The translations under genes were made by a program, and so were the position numbers. A stretch of DNA of 34,724 nucleotides from a virus: positions 1-34,724 of IMG/VR virus record IMGVR_UViG_3300003322_000136, one strand, 5' to 3'. Each line of letters opens with the position of its first letter. Within the stretch, counting starts at the first letter, position 1. The notes under the pieces were generated by a model that worked only from the letters and a program-made list of their open reading frames with translations, ran no database searches and had not been told where the DNA came from. Shown piece after piece: positions 1 to 6,478 of this stretch.

Positions 1-1
1 A

Positions 2-115
2 CACGGTGCTAGGAAGACGCTTACGGAAAACCGGCAGCTCAGGGCTGAGATCAAGAAAACTCAACAGATGGTCCAGACGATCATCGACTCCCTCGGCCCG
101 CCCCGAAAGCGCTAG
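2..115 (+). CDS. C-terminal end of an unidentified protein (cut by window edge)
   Basis: An open frame enters from the left edge and ends with TAG at 113-115, giving a 37-residue charged tail rich in Lys, Arg and Gln that could form a helix or coiled coil (TENRQLRAEIKKTQQ). No motif allows a family call. It runs in the same direction as the repressor that starts 118 bases downstream, and the LexA-like box lies between them, so it is probably the last gene of a separate unit. It could also be a chance frame, since only 114 bases are visible. Confidence 0.4.
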   Translation, partial: HGARKTLTENRQLRAEIKKTQQMVQTIIDSLGPPRKR

Positions 116-146
116 CTTATCCCCGTTTTATTGCACGCCTGAAATA

Positions 147-162
147 CTGTATGTTCATACAG
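147..162. promoter_or_regulatory. LexA-like SOS box before the repressor gene
   Basis: CTGT-ATGTTCAT-ACAG fits the gamma/beta-proteobacterial LexA consensus CTGT-N8-ACAG, and the outer flanks (TA on the left, TA on the right) extend the symmetry to 20 bases. It lies 71 bases upstream of the repressor start and overlaps a weak promoter-like pair (TTGCAC at 131-136 and TTCATA at 154-159). A second box of the same type precedes imuA at 17229. Host LexA or the phage's own LexA-like repressor could bind it; the sequence cannot tell which. Confidence 0.8.
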
Positions 163-232
163 TATAGGTTTGCTTGTTGGGCAAGGTCAAGTAATTCTGT
201 ACCTTTGCACTCAACCTTTCTATACTGCTCGT

Positions 233-988
233 ATGGATGACCTTAAACAACTGTTAGCGGACTGGATCCGCCAGGCGCGCAAGGGCGCCGGGCTTTCGCA
301 GGAAGACCTGGGAGCGAAGTTAGCACTCGAACTCGGTGACGAGCGCGGGTATACCAAGGCCAACATCTCTGGCTGGGAAAACCTTAAGCATAGCCCAAGC
401 CTGAAGCAGGTGATGGCAATCGCGAAGGTCACGGGCGCCAGCCTTCCTCCGTCGATCTTGAAGCCGATGCTGTCAGGCGAACCAGGCACTACGGCGGGCC
501 CAGCGGCTGCGAGCGCAGCTCTTCTACCACCTGGCGCGAAACCAATTCGAATCGGTGACGAACCGGACACGATTCCCATCCGCTTCGTTAAGCTCAAACT
601 GCATGCCGGGATAGCCGGTTACGAGACGGTGCCTGAGTCAGAGGACGGCGGCATGCTGTCGATGCCCCGGGCGGTGGTTGAGAAGCACAACCTCGTCCCG
701 TCGCATCTGCTTGCCCTCCGCGTTTCGGGCTGCAGCATGGAGCCCATGCTATTCGAGGACGACGTCGTGATTATCAACACGGCCGACCGGCGACCAATCA
801 GCCGTGAGGTGTACGCCCTCAACTTCGATGGAGAGGCGTGCGTCAAGCAACTGCTTCATCAGGGCGGACAGTGGTACCTACACTCGTTGAACCCAGACTT
901 CGGGCCCATCAACATGCGCAGCGGGCACTGCGACATTGTAGGCCGCGTGATTTACCAGCCTGGACGGGTTGTGACCGGCCGCTTGTGA
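233..988 (+). CDS. LexA/CI-type phage repressor (HTH + S24 self-cleaving peptidase)
   Basis: Predicted 251-residue lysogeny regulator. The N-terminus is an XRE-type helix-turn-helix (about residues 8-65, with LSQEDLGAKLA and a NISGWEN recognition-helix region). The C-terminal half is an S24/LexA-like autoprotease: catalytic Ser168 in SGCSMEP and Lys205 in CVKQL, 37 residues apart exactly as Ser119/Lys156 in E. coli LexA, and candidate Ala-Gly cleavage sites at 125-126 or 128-129. Such repressors cleave themselves on RecA-ssDNA and so tie induction to DNA damage. I chose ATG 233, where the HTH domain begins; an upstream in-frame start at 170 would add 21 residues unlike the family. The gene points the same way as the early operon, rather than away from it as in lambda. 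No cro is visible beside it. Confidence 0.9.
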   Translation: MDDLKQLLADWIRQARKGAGLSQEDLGAKLALELGDERGYTKANISGWENLKHSPSLKQVMAIAKVTGASLPPSILKPMLSGEPGTTAGPAAASAALLPPGAKPIRIGDEPDTIPIRFVKLKLHAGIAGYETVPESEDGGMLSMPRAVVEKHNLVPSHLLALRVSGCSMEPMLFEDDVVIINTADRRPISREVYALNFDGEACVKQLLHQGGQWYLHSLNPDFGPINMRSGHCDIVGRVIYQPGRVVTGRL

Positions 989-1136
989 TAATCCGTGAGT
1001 ATTTTGACAGATTGACAGCGTATCATGCCACGGCAAAAGGCCACAAATACATGCCAAATGGAAGGCTCACTAGTACGCCTTCTGATATTCAAAGAACAGC
1101 CATGATCAACCAAAGACATCTTTAAGGCTAATAATC

Positions 1137-1628
1137 TTGTCAAGTTTGTTGCTATATTCCACTAATCCATGGATCACTCTTGAGATTGGCCGAAAGTACC
1201 GCAATAATCGGTACTATGTATGGTGCAGCGAGACGTATGATCCTCGTAAGGCGGCAGTGGGGACATCCGCGTCAATGATTGCGCCGAGCTCTAGCCCGAA
1301 GGGAATCTTTGATAATTTGTCTTGCGATTGTGCCAACGAAGATGTGCATAGCGCTCTCATCAAGGGCTACCGCAAGACCTACAAAAGGCTTGCGAATGCT
1401 TGGTTAGCTGATGGCTCAATCGATAATTCTCAGCGGGACGACATTATCGCAACCATACAATCCAAGAGTTGGAATATATGGAAGCCAGTATTGTTCCTTA
1501 TTCCCAGAACATCAGTTTCCGACCCAAGTCGTATTAAGCCGGTTTCAGCAAAAAGTAGGGCCGCATACGGCCCTGAATTTCAGATTCATGATTTGCACTC
1601 ATCTGAATTCGAAATCATCGAGAGGTAG
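1137..1628 (+). CDS. AT-rich cargo protein A, unknown function
   Basis: A 163-residue soluble protein that I do not recognise. It opens with LLLYSTNPWITLEIG, has several Trp/Tyr residues, and ends with an acidic tail. There are no signal peptide, membrane segments or nucleotide-binding motif. The start is uncertain: TTG at 1137 follows a weak AAGG, and in-frame TTGs at 1146 and 1149 are alternatives. Base composition is clearly richer in A+T than the surrounding phage, which suggests recent acquisition. Only 2 bases separate its stop from the next gene, so the two are surely co-transcribed. Lying just downstream of the repressor, the pair is a candidate lysogeny-expressed moron, for example phage exclusion or another fitness trait (inference only). 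Confidence 0.75.
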   Translation: MSSLLLYSTNPWITLEIGRKYRNNRYYVWCSETYDPRKAAVGTSASMIAPSSSPKGIFDNLSCDCANEDVHSALIKGYRKTYKRLANAWLADGSIDNSQRDDIIATIQSKSWNIWKPVLFLIPRTSVSDPSRIKPVSAKSRAAYGPEFQIHDLHSSEFEIIER

Positions 1629-1630
1629 CC

Positions 1631-2575
1631 ATGTCGCAATCTATTCTTTCCGAATACGATAATGTTACTGCCGCAGGCATATTAGCCCGTGCAGCACTAT
1701 CTCTTGAAGACAGCAATAATCCAGATGCAGCCACTCGCTTACCAAACGAGAGGATGATTCGAGCACAATTGCTTGAAGAAATTCGACGTAATCTTGGAAT
1801 TCGACATACAATTGAATCCAGATCAGATGTCGAAATGATAGTCGATGCGCTTGATAGCGAAAGCGAAAAGTTGTTCGCGCCAATTAATCAGGCGGCGGTG
1901 TTGGACAACCTCTCAAAAAAAGGGGAGTTACCCGCTGATCTCTACGAAGTATCTGTGGATGAAGGCATAGATGACTTCTTTGGCAAGAAGGCTGAAAACG
2001 AGAAGAAACTCATAGCCAGCACAGTCAAACACGGGGATGAGCAGCAACACTTTACCCAGAAGCATAGTGAGCACGGTGAAATACCGTTAATTTCACTTTA
2101 TTGCAAGCACTTCGAAAATAAGTACCCGGCAAGAAATTTCACATTGCTTGTCACTGGACTTCGCAATGGTACGCTTATGAGCGTCAGTAACGCTTGGCGG
2201 CTATATGATGATGTCTTTGCCAAAACTAAAGCAGCTCCAACATTGCTTGACCTACTCGAAACTTTTGCCAACGAATATGGAATGAATGTCTCGACTGGCG
2301 GAGAGACCGACAAACTTATTCTTCAGTGTCAGATACGTGGAAAAATCGAAGACAACGTAAATGTGGAACTTGAAAATCCATCAGGAAGGTCGAAAGAATT
2401 CAAATTTGTTATTTCTCATTTCATAAGCCAAGCCAAAAATGGCCAAAAGTGGGGCTCCTTGGTTTATGCGATAGATCTTAACAAGTATAAAAGGGCTTTA
2501 CTTTCTCATGGGTGGGAAGGTGAGCAACTAGTAGATTTTACAACAGCTATTGAAACTAGGCCAAAAATCACCTGA
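1631..2575 (+). CDS. AT-rich cargo protein B, unknown function
   Basis: A 314-residue protein, likely soluble and largely helical in its N-terminal 140 residues, with a more mixed C-terminal half containing VTGLRNGTLMSVSNAWRLYDDV. I see no Walker, nuclease, HTH or membrane motif. ATG 1631 follows GAGAGG at the end of the previous gene. It shares the low G+C of its partner and is followed within 35 bases by a strong terminator, so the pair forms a closed two-gene transcription unit. The two-gene design and position next to the repressor resemble phage-borne exclusion or toxin-antitoxin modules, but nothing in the sequence proves this. Confidence 0.8.
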   Translation: MSQSILSEYDNVTAAGILARAALSLEDSNNPDAATRLPNERMIRAQLLEEIRRNLGIRHTIESRSDVEMIVDALDSESEKLFAPINQAAVLDNLSKKGELPADLYEVSVDEGIDDFFGKKAENEKKLIASTVKHGDEQQHFTQKHSEHGEIPLISLYCKHFENKYPARNFTLLVTGLRNGTLMSVSNAWRLYDDVFAKTKAAPTLLDLLETFANEYGMNVSTGGETDKLILQCQIRGKIEDNVNVELENPSGRSKEFKFVISHFISQAKNGQKWGSLVYAIDLNKYKRALLSHGWEGEQLVDFTTAIETRPKIT

Positions 2576-2609
2576 ACGGATGCTAATTATTCCGCTCTCA
2601 CTTCAATCG

Positions 2610-2632
2610 GCCCGCGTTTTGCGGGCTTTTTT
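2610..2632 (+). terminator. Rho-independent terminator of the AT-rich cargo unit
   Basis: Perfect stem GCCCGC / GCGGGC with a four-T loop region (GTTTT follows the first arm) and a run of six T on the plus strand, starting 35 bases after the cargo B stop. It ends where the opposite-strand gene terminates, so it separates convergent genes. Confidence 0.88.
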
Positions 2633-2972
2633 ACACCCATGGCGCGGGCTTACGTCCTCGGTAGCGTCGGGCCTGACGCAGCACGAAGCCCTGAATAGGC
2701 GTCCTGGGTGCGGTCGTCAAAGTTGTTTCGGGCGCTGCCACCTCAACTGCAGCGCATCGCGCTCCTCCCCGGGCCTCTTGCTTCGCCGCGCGAATACCCA
2801 CTAGGGCGTCCTCGATCATCGCTGGCGTGATCTCCATTGCCCCATATCTCCACGTCCAGCCAGCCTGCAGCGGATACGGTATCCCGAAAGCCTCGGCCTC
2901 GCCCCTCTTCAGCGCCTTCGCTTTCTTGCCCCTTTTTTCGAGGTAGGCCGACAGGGTCAATTTTTCCGGCAT
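2631..2972 (-). CDS. Small leftward phage protein, function unknown
   Basis: A 113-residue protein from the ATG at 2972, preceded by an AAAGGG-type ribosome site. The first 70 residues look conserved in style (MPEKLTLSAYLEKRG, then EAFGIPYPLQAGWTWRYG); the rest is Ala/Arg-rich and low in complexity. An upstream in-frame start at 3068 would lengthen it by 32 residues, but without a ribosome site as good. It is the only leftward gene in the first 16 kb and diverges from the early operon, the place a Cro- or repressor-like gene would take in a lambdoid phage, yet I see no HTH. Confidence 0.6.
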   Translation of the reverse strand: MPEKLTLSAYLEKRGKKAKALKRGEAEAFGIPYPLQAGWTWRYGAMEITPAMIEDALVGIRAAKQEARGGARCAAVEVAAPETTLTTAPRTPIQGFVLRQARRYRGRKPAPWV

Positions 2973-3435
2973 TCCGCGCCCTTTTTCGTCCGCACCTTGT
3001 ATAGGTATTGTTGAAGTATCAATTCTTGGCTGATCCAAGAGAAAAACTAAGAGCTTAAGGTATCTCAAGATACCCCAGCAGAGCTTCTGGTTCCGGATGG
3101 CACCCTCCCAGAAGGCCAGTCAAAAGACTCGCTTTCGTGGAGAGCGCCGTACCCCATGCTTTCGCTTTCGGACGCGCTTGGCGACAGACTTTCCAGGTGC
3201 CTCCACCTGTCCCCCGGCGCGCTCTATCCCTACCACCCACGCGTTGCCCTTCCGGCTTCCTTGGCTTCTTGGGCCTGGACGTCGGCGGTTTCCCCTCCCT
3301 GCTCCAGGCTTGCGATCGATAAAAATCAAACTCGACGAGTTTATTTTACACGAGAAATCAACCTAGGGTTGACTTCATAATTCAACCTATGGTTTACTAG
3401 CTACATCGACGCAGCGAACTCAACCAGGAGCCGCA
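2973..3435. promoter_or_regulatory. Divergent control region upstream of the early operon
   Basis: A 463-base stretch without a convincing gene. The middle (about 3080-3310) is G+C-rich with only basic, low-complexity frames on both strands. Its two ends hold symmetric sites: a perfect 16-base palindrome at 3059-3074 (GGTATCT-CA-AGATACC), a 15-base palindrome at 3328-3342 (AAACTCG-A-CGAGTTT) and two related operators at 3358 and 3382. It probably carries the leftward promoter for the 2631-2972 gene and the main rightward early promoter. Confidence 0.6.
3358..3396. promoter_or_regulatory. Tandem operators over the early promoter
   Basis: TCAACC-TAG-GGTTGA (3358-3372, perfect symmetry) is followed 24 bases later by TCAACC-TAT-GGTTTA (3382-3396, one mismatch). 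A TTGACT at 3369-3374 could be the -35 and TTTACT at 3393-3398 a poor -10, so the two operators would cover the promoter of the rightward operon that starts at 3436. The sites are unlike the CTGT-N8-ACAG boxes, so a different DNA-binding protein (or the HTH of the 233-988 repressor with its own specificity) must read them. Confidence 0.6.
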
Positions 3436-3594
3436 ATGATGCAGACCAGCAAGCCGGAGAAATCGCAGGTTCGTAGTTGGATGCAGCAGCGCCAGGTGGA
3501 CAGAACACCGCCGCCGGCACCGGAGCAGATCCGGATGGAGCTGGGCTGGAAGATGGTTGAGGCAGAGCGAGAGACGAATAGGACCAAACGATGA
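3436..3594 (+). CDS. First small gene of the early operon
   Basis: A 52-residue charged protein (MMQTSKPEKSQVRSW start, Arg/Glu-rich end). It has a strong AGGAG ribosome site; the second ATG at 3439 has the better spacing of 8 bases. Its stop overlaps the next start in an ATGA junction, which supports real translation and coupling. It is the first gene after the tandem operators, a position often used by small regulatory or host-takeover peptides. No family recognised. Confidence 0.65.
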   Translation: MMQTSKPEKSQVRSWMQQRQVDRTPPPAPEQIRMELGWKMVEAERETNRTKR

Positions 3595-3875
3595 ATACCC
3601 CCAACGACGAAGTGAAGACCATGACTGGCGAGCAAATCCGTGCCGCCTTCATCAAGGCGATGCGGTTTTCCGACGAGATGGACGCCACCGGCCAAGTCGA
3701 AGGACTGGACCGTAGCTGGCATCGACTGAGCGCCTTCGTGACTTCGCTCGGCATGGAATTCGACGACGTGGTGCCAGGCCTGCATCAACAGGTGCTCGCC
3801 TACCAGCTGCGCGTGAACAATGGCGAGAACAGCCTACGTGACGCGCACCGTCTGGCCCAAGGGGGCACGAAATGA
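3591..3875 (+). CDS. Small early phage protein, unknown
   Basis: A 94-residue soluble protein, mostly helical, with no motif I recognise. It is joined to both neighbours by ATGA stop/start overlaps (3591-3594 and 3872-3875), which shows it belongs to a translationally coupled early cluster and supports the start at 3591. Confidence 0.7.
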   Translation: MNTPNDEVKTMTGEQIRAAFIKAMRFSDEMDATGQVEGLDRSWHRLSAFVTSLGMEFDDVVPGLHQQVLAYQLRVNNGENSLRDAHRLAQGGTK

Positions 3876-4312
3876 CCAGCCAGCGCAAGGAATGGAGCAC
3901 CGACTATCTGCGTCAGGCGTTCGATGACGAAATCGAACTGGCATGGGCGATGCTGCGCCGTCGCTACGTCACGCCGAGCCCGATCGAGCCGCGCGGAGAT
4001 CTTCGTCCTGCTCCTCGCCACGGCGGTTCGCTGATCAGCCCAGGCGCCGCACGTCTGACATTTTCTGCAGGTGAGCCGGCGGCGCCTCCGCACTGGCGCC
4101 GCTCGTGGAGCGCAGCTGGAGCCCTGATTGCGAATCTCGGCCTGAGCATTCGCATCGACGCCGAAGAGGGCTGCGTCTCGGTCGGCAACGGCAGCCGCCG
4201 CCGTGACGTCACGGAATCGTATGCGGACCACCCCGATAAGGAATCTGCGATCTGCGCAGCGATCGTGCGCGCCGCGATCCGCGTGTGCAACGAAGCGCGC
4301 GAGCTGTACTAA
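3872..4312 (+). CDS. Early phage protein, unknown
   Basis: A 146-residue protein. The N-terminal part (TDYLRQAFDDEIELAWAMLRRRY) is helical and acidic/basic; the middle is Pro/Gly-rich and probably disordered; the C-terminal third is a compact domain ending in a helix with Cys residues. No known motif. Start overlaps the previous stop (ATGA). Confidence 0.7.
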   Translation: MTSQRKEWSTDYLRQAFDDEIELAWAMLRRRYVTPSPIEPRGDLRPAPRHGGSLISPGAARLTFSAGEPAAPPHWRRSWSAAGALIANLGLSIRIDAEEGCVSVGNGSRRRDVTESYADHPDKESAICAAIVRAAIRVCNEARELY

Positions 4313-4344
4313 CCCGAAGCACCTCATAACCACCGGAGATCACC

Positions 4345-4476
4345 ATGCGCTTCCGTATCACTATTCGAACCGCCGATGACGTCACGACTGATTCTGTGAT
4401 CGGCGACCGCGACCAACTGCTCGACGCTGCGTACGACGCCGGCGCTCTGGGCGTGACTCTGGTGGCCGAACAATGA
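4345..4476 (+). CDS. 43-residue early peptide, unknown
   Basis: A short acidic reading frame (MRFRITIRTADDV start) with a clear CCGGAG ribosome site 6 bases before ATG 4345 and a stop that overlaps the next ATG. The alternating hydrophobic pattern RFRITIRT followed by a helix LLDAAYDAGALG suggests a tiny beta-alpha fold. Good spacing and coupling on both sides support it as a true gene although it is very short. Confidence 0.65.
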   Translation: MRFRITIRTADDVTTDSVIGDRDQLLDAAYDAGALGVTLVAEQ

Positions 4477-4595
4477 ACGCCGCAACCATGAGTCGTGACC
4501 ACATTTCGGCCCGCTTGGCTTCGTACGGAATCCGCTGCGCCGCGGCGCTTGGACTGGCACTTTTGATCATCCTGAACAACGCGGGAACGCAATGA
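4473..4595 (+). CDS. 40-residue single-pass membrane peptide
   Basis: The frame starts at ATG 4473, overlapping the previous stop, and contains one hydrophobic stretch near the C-terminus (CAAALGLALLIIL). It ends in another ATGA overlap with the next small membrane gene. Function unknown; paired tiny membrane proteins in an early operon may act on the host envelope or in superinfection exclusion (speculative). Confidence 0.6.
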   Translation: MNAATMSRDHISARLASYGIRCAAALGLALLIILNNAGTQ

Positions 4596-4723
4596 TCCGC
4601 CGTCTCGCCACCGCAATGGTCGGTGTGATGGCTTTCATGATCTTCCTCGCCGAGATCCAGCGCATGGATGACGAAGCGGTAGATCGCACCGAACAGCAGC
4701 GCAACTTCAACGCGCCCCAATAA
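4592..4723 (+). CDS. 43-residue membrane peptide
   Basis: Starts at ATG 4592 overlapping the previous stop. The N-terminal half is hydrophobic after two Arg residues (TAMVGVMAFMIFLAEI), the C-terminal half is polar and charged, a topology expected for a small inner-membrane protein with a cytoplasmic tail. No recognised family. Confidence 0.6.
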   Translation: MIRRLATAMVGVMAFMIFLAEIQRMDDEAVDRTEQQRNFNAPQ

Positions 4724-4746
4724 CGACAACAGAAGGAATCAAAGAG

Positions 4747-5652
4747 ATGTGGTTTAAGAACCTGCAGGTGTATCGCCTTCCGCAAAACTGGGACATGACA
4801 GCCGATCGCCTGGCTGACGCCCTCGCCTCTCAGGCCTTCGTGCCAGCGTCCAGCAACGAACTGCTCCGCCAAGGCTGGAAAGCGCCGCGCGGCACGAGCA
4901 CGCCGCTCGTGCACGCCGTGAACGGTCAATTCCTGCTGACGCTCGCCACGCAGAAAAAGATCCTGCCGGCGAAAGCGGTCAACGAGCTGGTCGACCAGAA
5001 GGCTGCGGAGCTCGAAGAACAGCAAGGCTTCCCGCCGGGTAAAAAGGCCCGCAAGGAACTGAAGGAACGAGCTACCGACGAACTGCTGCCGCGCGCATTG
5101 CCAGTTACGAACTATGTGCATGCGTGGATCGACCCGGTTAACGGCTGGCTCGTCGTTGACTCCGGGAGCCCGACGAAGGCCGACGACGTCATCAAGTTCC
5201 TGCTGAAGGCCGTCGACAAGATGCCGCTCGAGTCGCTGCGTGTTCAGCGCTCGCCGGTAGCCGTGATGACTGCCTGGCTGAAGCAGGACGAATCGCCGTT
5301 CGACTTCGGCTTCGCTATCGATCAGGACGCGACGCTGTGCGCTATCGGCGAGGGCAAGGCTCAAGTCGGCCTCAAGCGTCACAGCCTGGATCCGGAAGAT
5401 ATCGGCCCCCACATCGCGGCCGGCAAGCAGTGTGTGCGTCTGGCGATGACGTGGAACAGCCGGATCTCGTTCGTCCTGACCGATGGCCTCGCGATCAAGA
5501 GCGTCAAGCCGCTGGACGTCATCAAGGAAAACGACGCCGTCATCCGCAGCGACGTCGAGCGCTTCGACAACGACTTCGCCCTCATGACCGGCGAGTACGC
5601 CAAGCTCCTCGCCGACCTGGTCGAGGCACTCGGCGGCGAGGTCCGGGGATGA
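4747..5652 (+). CDS. rdgC: Phage-encoded recombination-associated protein RdgC
   Basis: A 301-residue protein of the usual RdgC length (E. coli 303). The beginning MWFKNLQVYRL and the later GWKAPRG, VNGQFLLTL, KKILPA and LTGEYA-like C-terminus follow the RdgC family closely. RdgC forms a ring around double-stranded DNA and restrains RecA filaments; phage copies may limit RecA activity or protect phage DNA during recombination. It starts at ATG 4747 after an AAGGA site and is joined by ATGA overlap to the next small gene. No RecT, exonuclease or SSB gene is seen beside it. Confidence 0.93.
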   Translation: MWFKNLQVYRLPQNWDMTADRLADALASQAFVPASSNELLRQGWKAPRGTSTPLVHAVNGQFLLTLATQKKILPAKAVNELVDQKAAELEEQQGFPPGKKARKELKERATDELLPRALPVTNYVHAWIDPVNGWLVVDSGSPTKADDVIKFLLKAVDKMPLESLRVQRSPVAVMTAWLKQDESPFDFGFAIDQDATLCAIGEGKAQVGLKRHSLDPEDIGPHIAAGKQCVRLAMTWNSRISFVLTDGLAIKSVKPLDVIKENDAVIRSDVERFDNDFALMTGEYAKLLADLVEALGGEVRG

Positions 5653-5828
5653 GGAAGCGCCGGATCCGCCGCAACTTCTCGGCCGACACGTCAGGAATGA
5701 CGGCCGAGGACCGCAGGGCGATGCAGACCTACCGAACGAACCGCGGATCGCGCCGTTACTACGAAGACCTCGATGCGATCAACAGCGGCGAAAAGCTGAA
5801 ACCGAAGACCGACGACGAACCGAAGTAA
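5649..5828 (+). CDS. Small basic early protein, unknown
   Basis: A 59-residue, strongly charged protein (MRKRRIRRNFSADTSG start, Lys/Asp-rich end) whose ATG overlaps the rdgC stop. The basic N-terminus could bind nucleic acid. It lies between rdgC and the first DGR target and is followed by a 14-base gap with a strong AAGGAG site for that target. Confidence 0.7.
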   Translation: MRKRRIRRNFSADTSGMTAEDRRAMQTYRTNRGSRRYYEDLDAINSGEKLKPKTDDEPK

Positions 5829-5842
5829 AACAAGGAGAAAAC

Positions 5843-6451
5843 ATGAACCACCAAAACGAAGCAACTGCTGCTCTGGGCGCCCCGATGGAAGGCGGATTTT
5901 ACGCGGGACGCTTCATGATCGATGGCGTTCCGTATGCACTGATCGTTGCCCCGAAGGCGGAAGGCGAGCGCTCCGATGTCGCTTGGCTCGATTCTGAAGA
6001 CCGCGTCGGCGGCGCCGACAGCTACTGCGACGGCATGCGGAACACGGTTGCGATGGCCGAAGCCGGCAGCGAGCTGGCCGACTGGGCGCGCGGACTAACG
6101 ATCAACGGCTTCACGGACTGGTATATCCCAAGCCAGGACGAGTTGGAGATCCTGTACCGCAACCTGAAGCCGACCACACGTCAGAACTACCTCTACGCGC
6201 GCTCCGGCGTCAACGCCTCGGCCGTGCCGCCGACCCATGCTTACACCGCCGACACGCCGGCGCAGACCGCGGCGCCGGACTTCGCTGCGGGCGGCGAGCA
6301 AGCGTTCGCAGACGAATGGTACTGGTCCAGCACGCAGCACGCTTCCGGCGCTGACTATGCCTGGTACCAGACCTTCGACTACGGCTACCAGCTCACCAAC
6401 TACACTTCGGCCGAGTTGCGCGCCCGCGCCGTCCGCAGATTCGCAATTTAA
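5843..6451 (+). CDS. DGR target protein 1 (DUF1566/C-type-lectin-like fold)
   Basis: A 202-residue protein whose C-terminal 36 residues are encoded by a variable repeat (VR1, 6333-6441). Residues around GFTDWYIPSQDELEILYRN and DEWYWSSTQHAS match the DUF1566/Lcl and formylglycine-generating-enzyme-like C-type lectin fold used by DGR variable proteins, and the ending RARAVRR is the usual buried C-terminal strand. Substituted positions lie in AWYQTFDYGYQLTNYT, the expected ligand surface. No signal peptide or membrane segment is seen, so its binding partner may be inside the cell or on a virion. Strong AAGGAG ribosome site. It is co-directional with target 2, avd and the reverse transcriptase. 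Confidence 0.92.
   Translation: MNHQNEATAALGAPMEGGFYAGRFMIDGVPYALIVAPKAEGERSDVAWLDSEDRVGGADSYCDGMRNTVAMAEAGSELADWARGLTINGFTDWYIPSQDELEILYRNLKPTTRQNYLYARSGVNASAVPPTHAYTADTPAQTAAPDFAAGGEQAFADEWYWSSTQHASGADYAWYQTFDYGYQLTNYTSAELRARAVRRFAI
6333..6441 (+). repeat. DGR variable repeat VR1
   Basis: 109 bases aligning without gaps to the template at 7485-7593. There are 15 differences, 14 of them at template adenines (changed to G, C or T); the only other is G to T at 6406 (template 7558). The first 14 and last 35 bases are identical; the G+C-rich 3' block (6407-6441) is the likely initiation-of-mutagenic-homology region. Confidence 0.95.
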
Positions 6452-6478
6452 CCCTTCATCCATTTTTCGGAGTCCCGA

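Noticed and set aside
3055-3329. Two basic minus-strand frames in the control region
   Set aside because: They overlap palindromes and each other, have no good ribosome site, and read as low-complexity Arg/Gly text.
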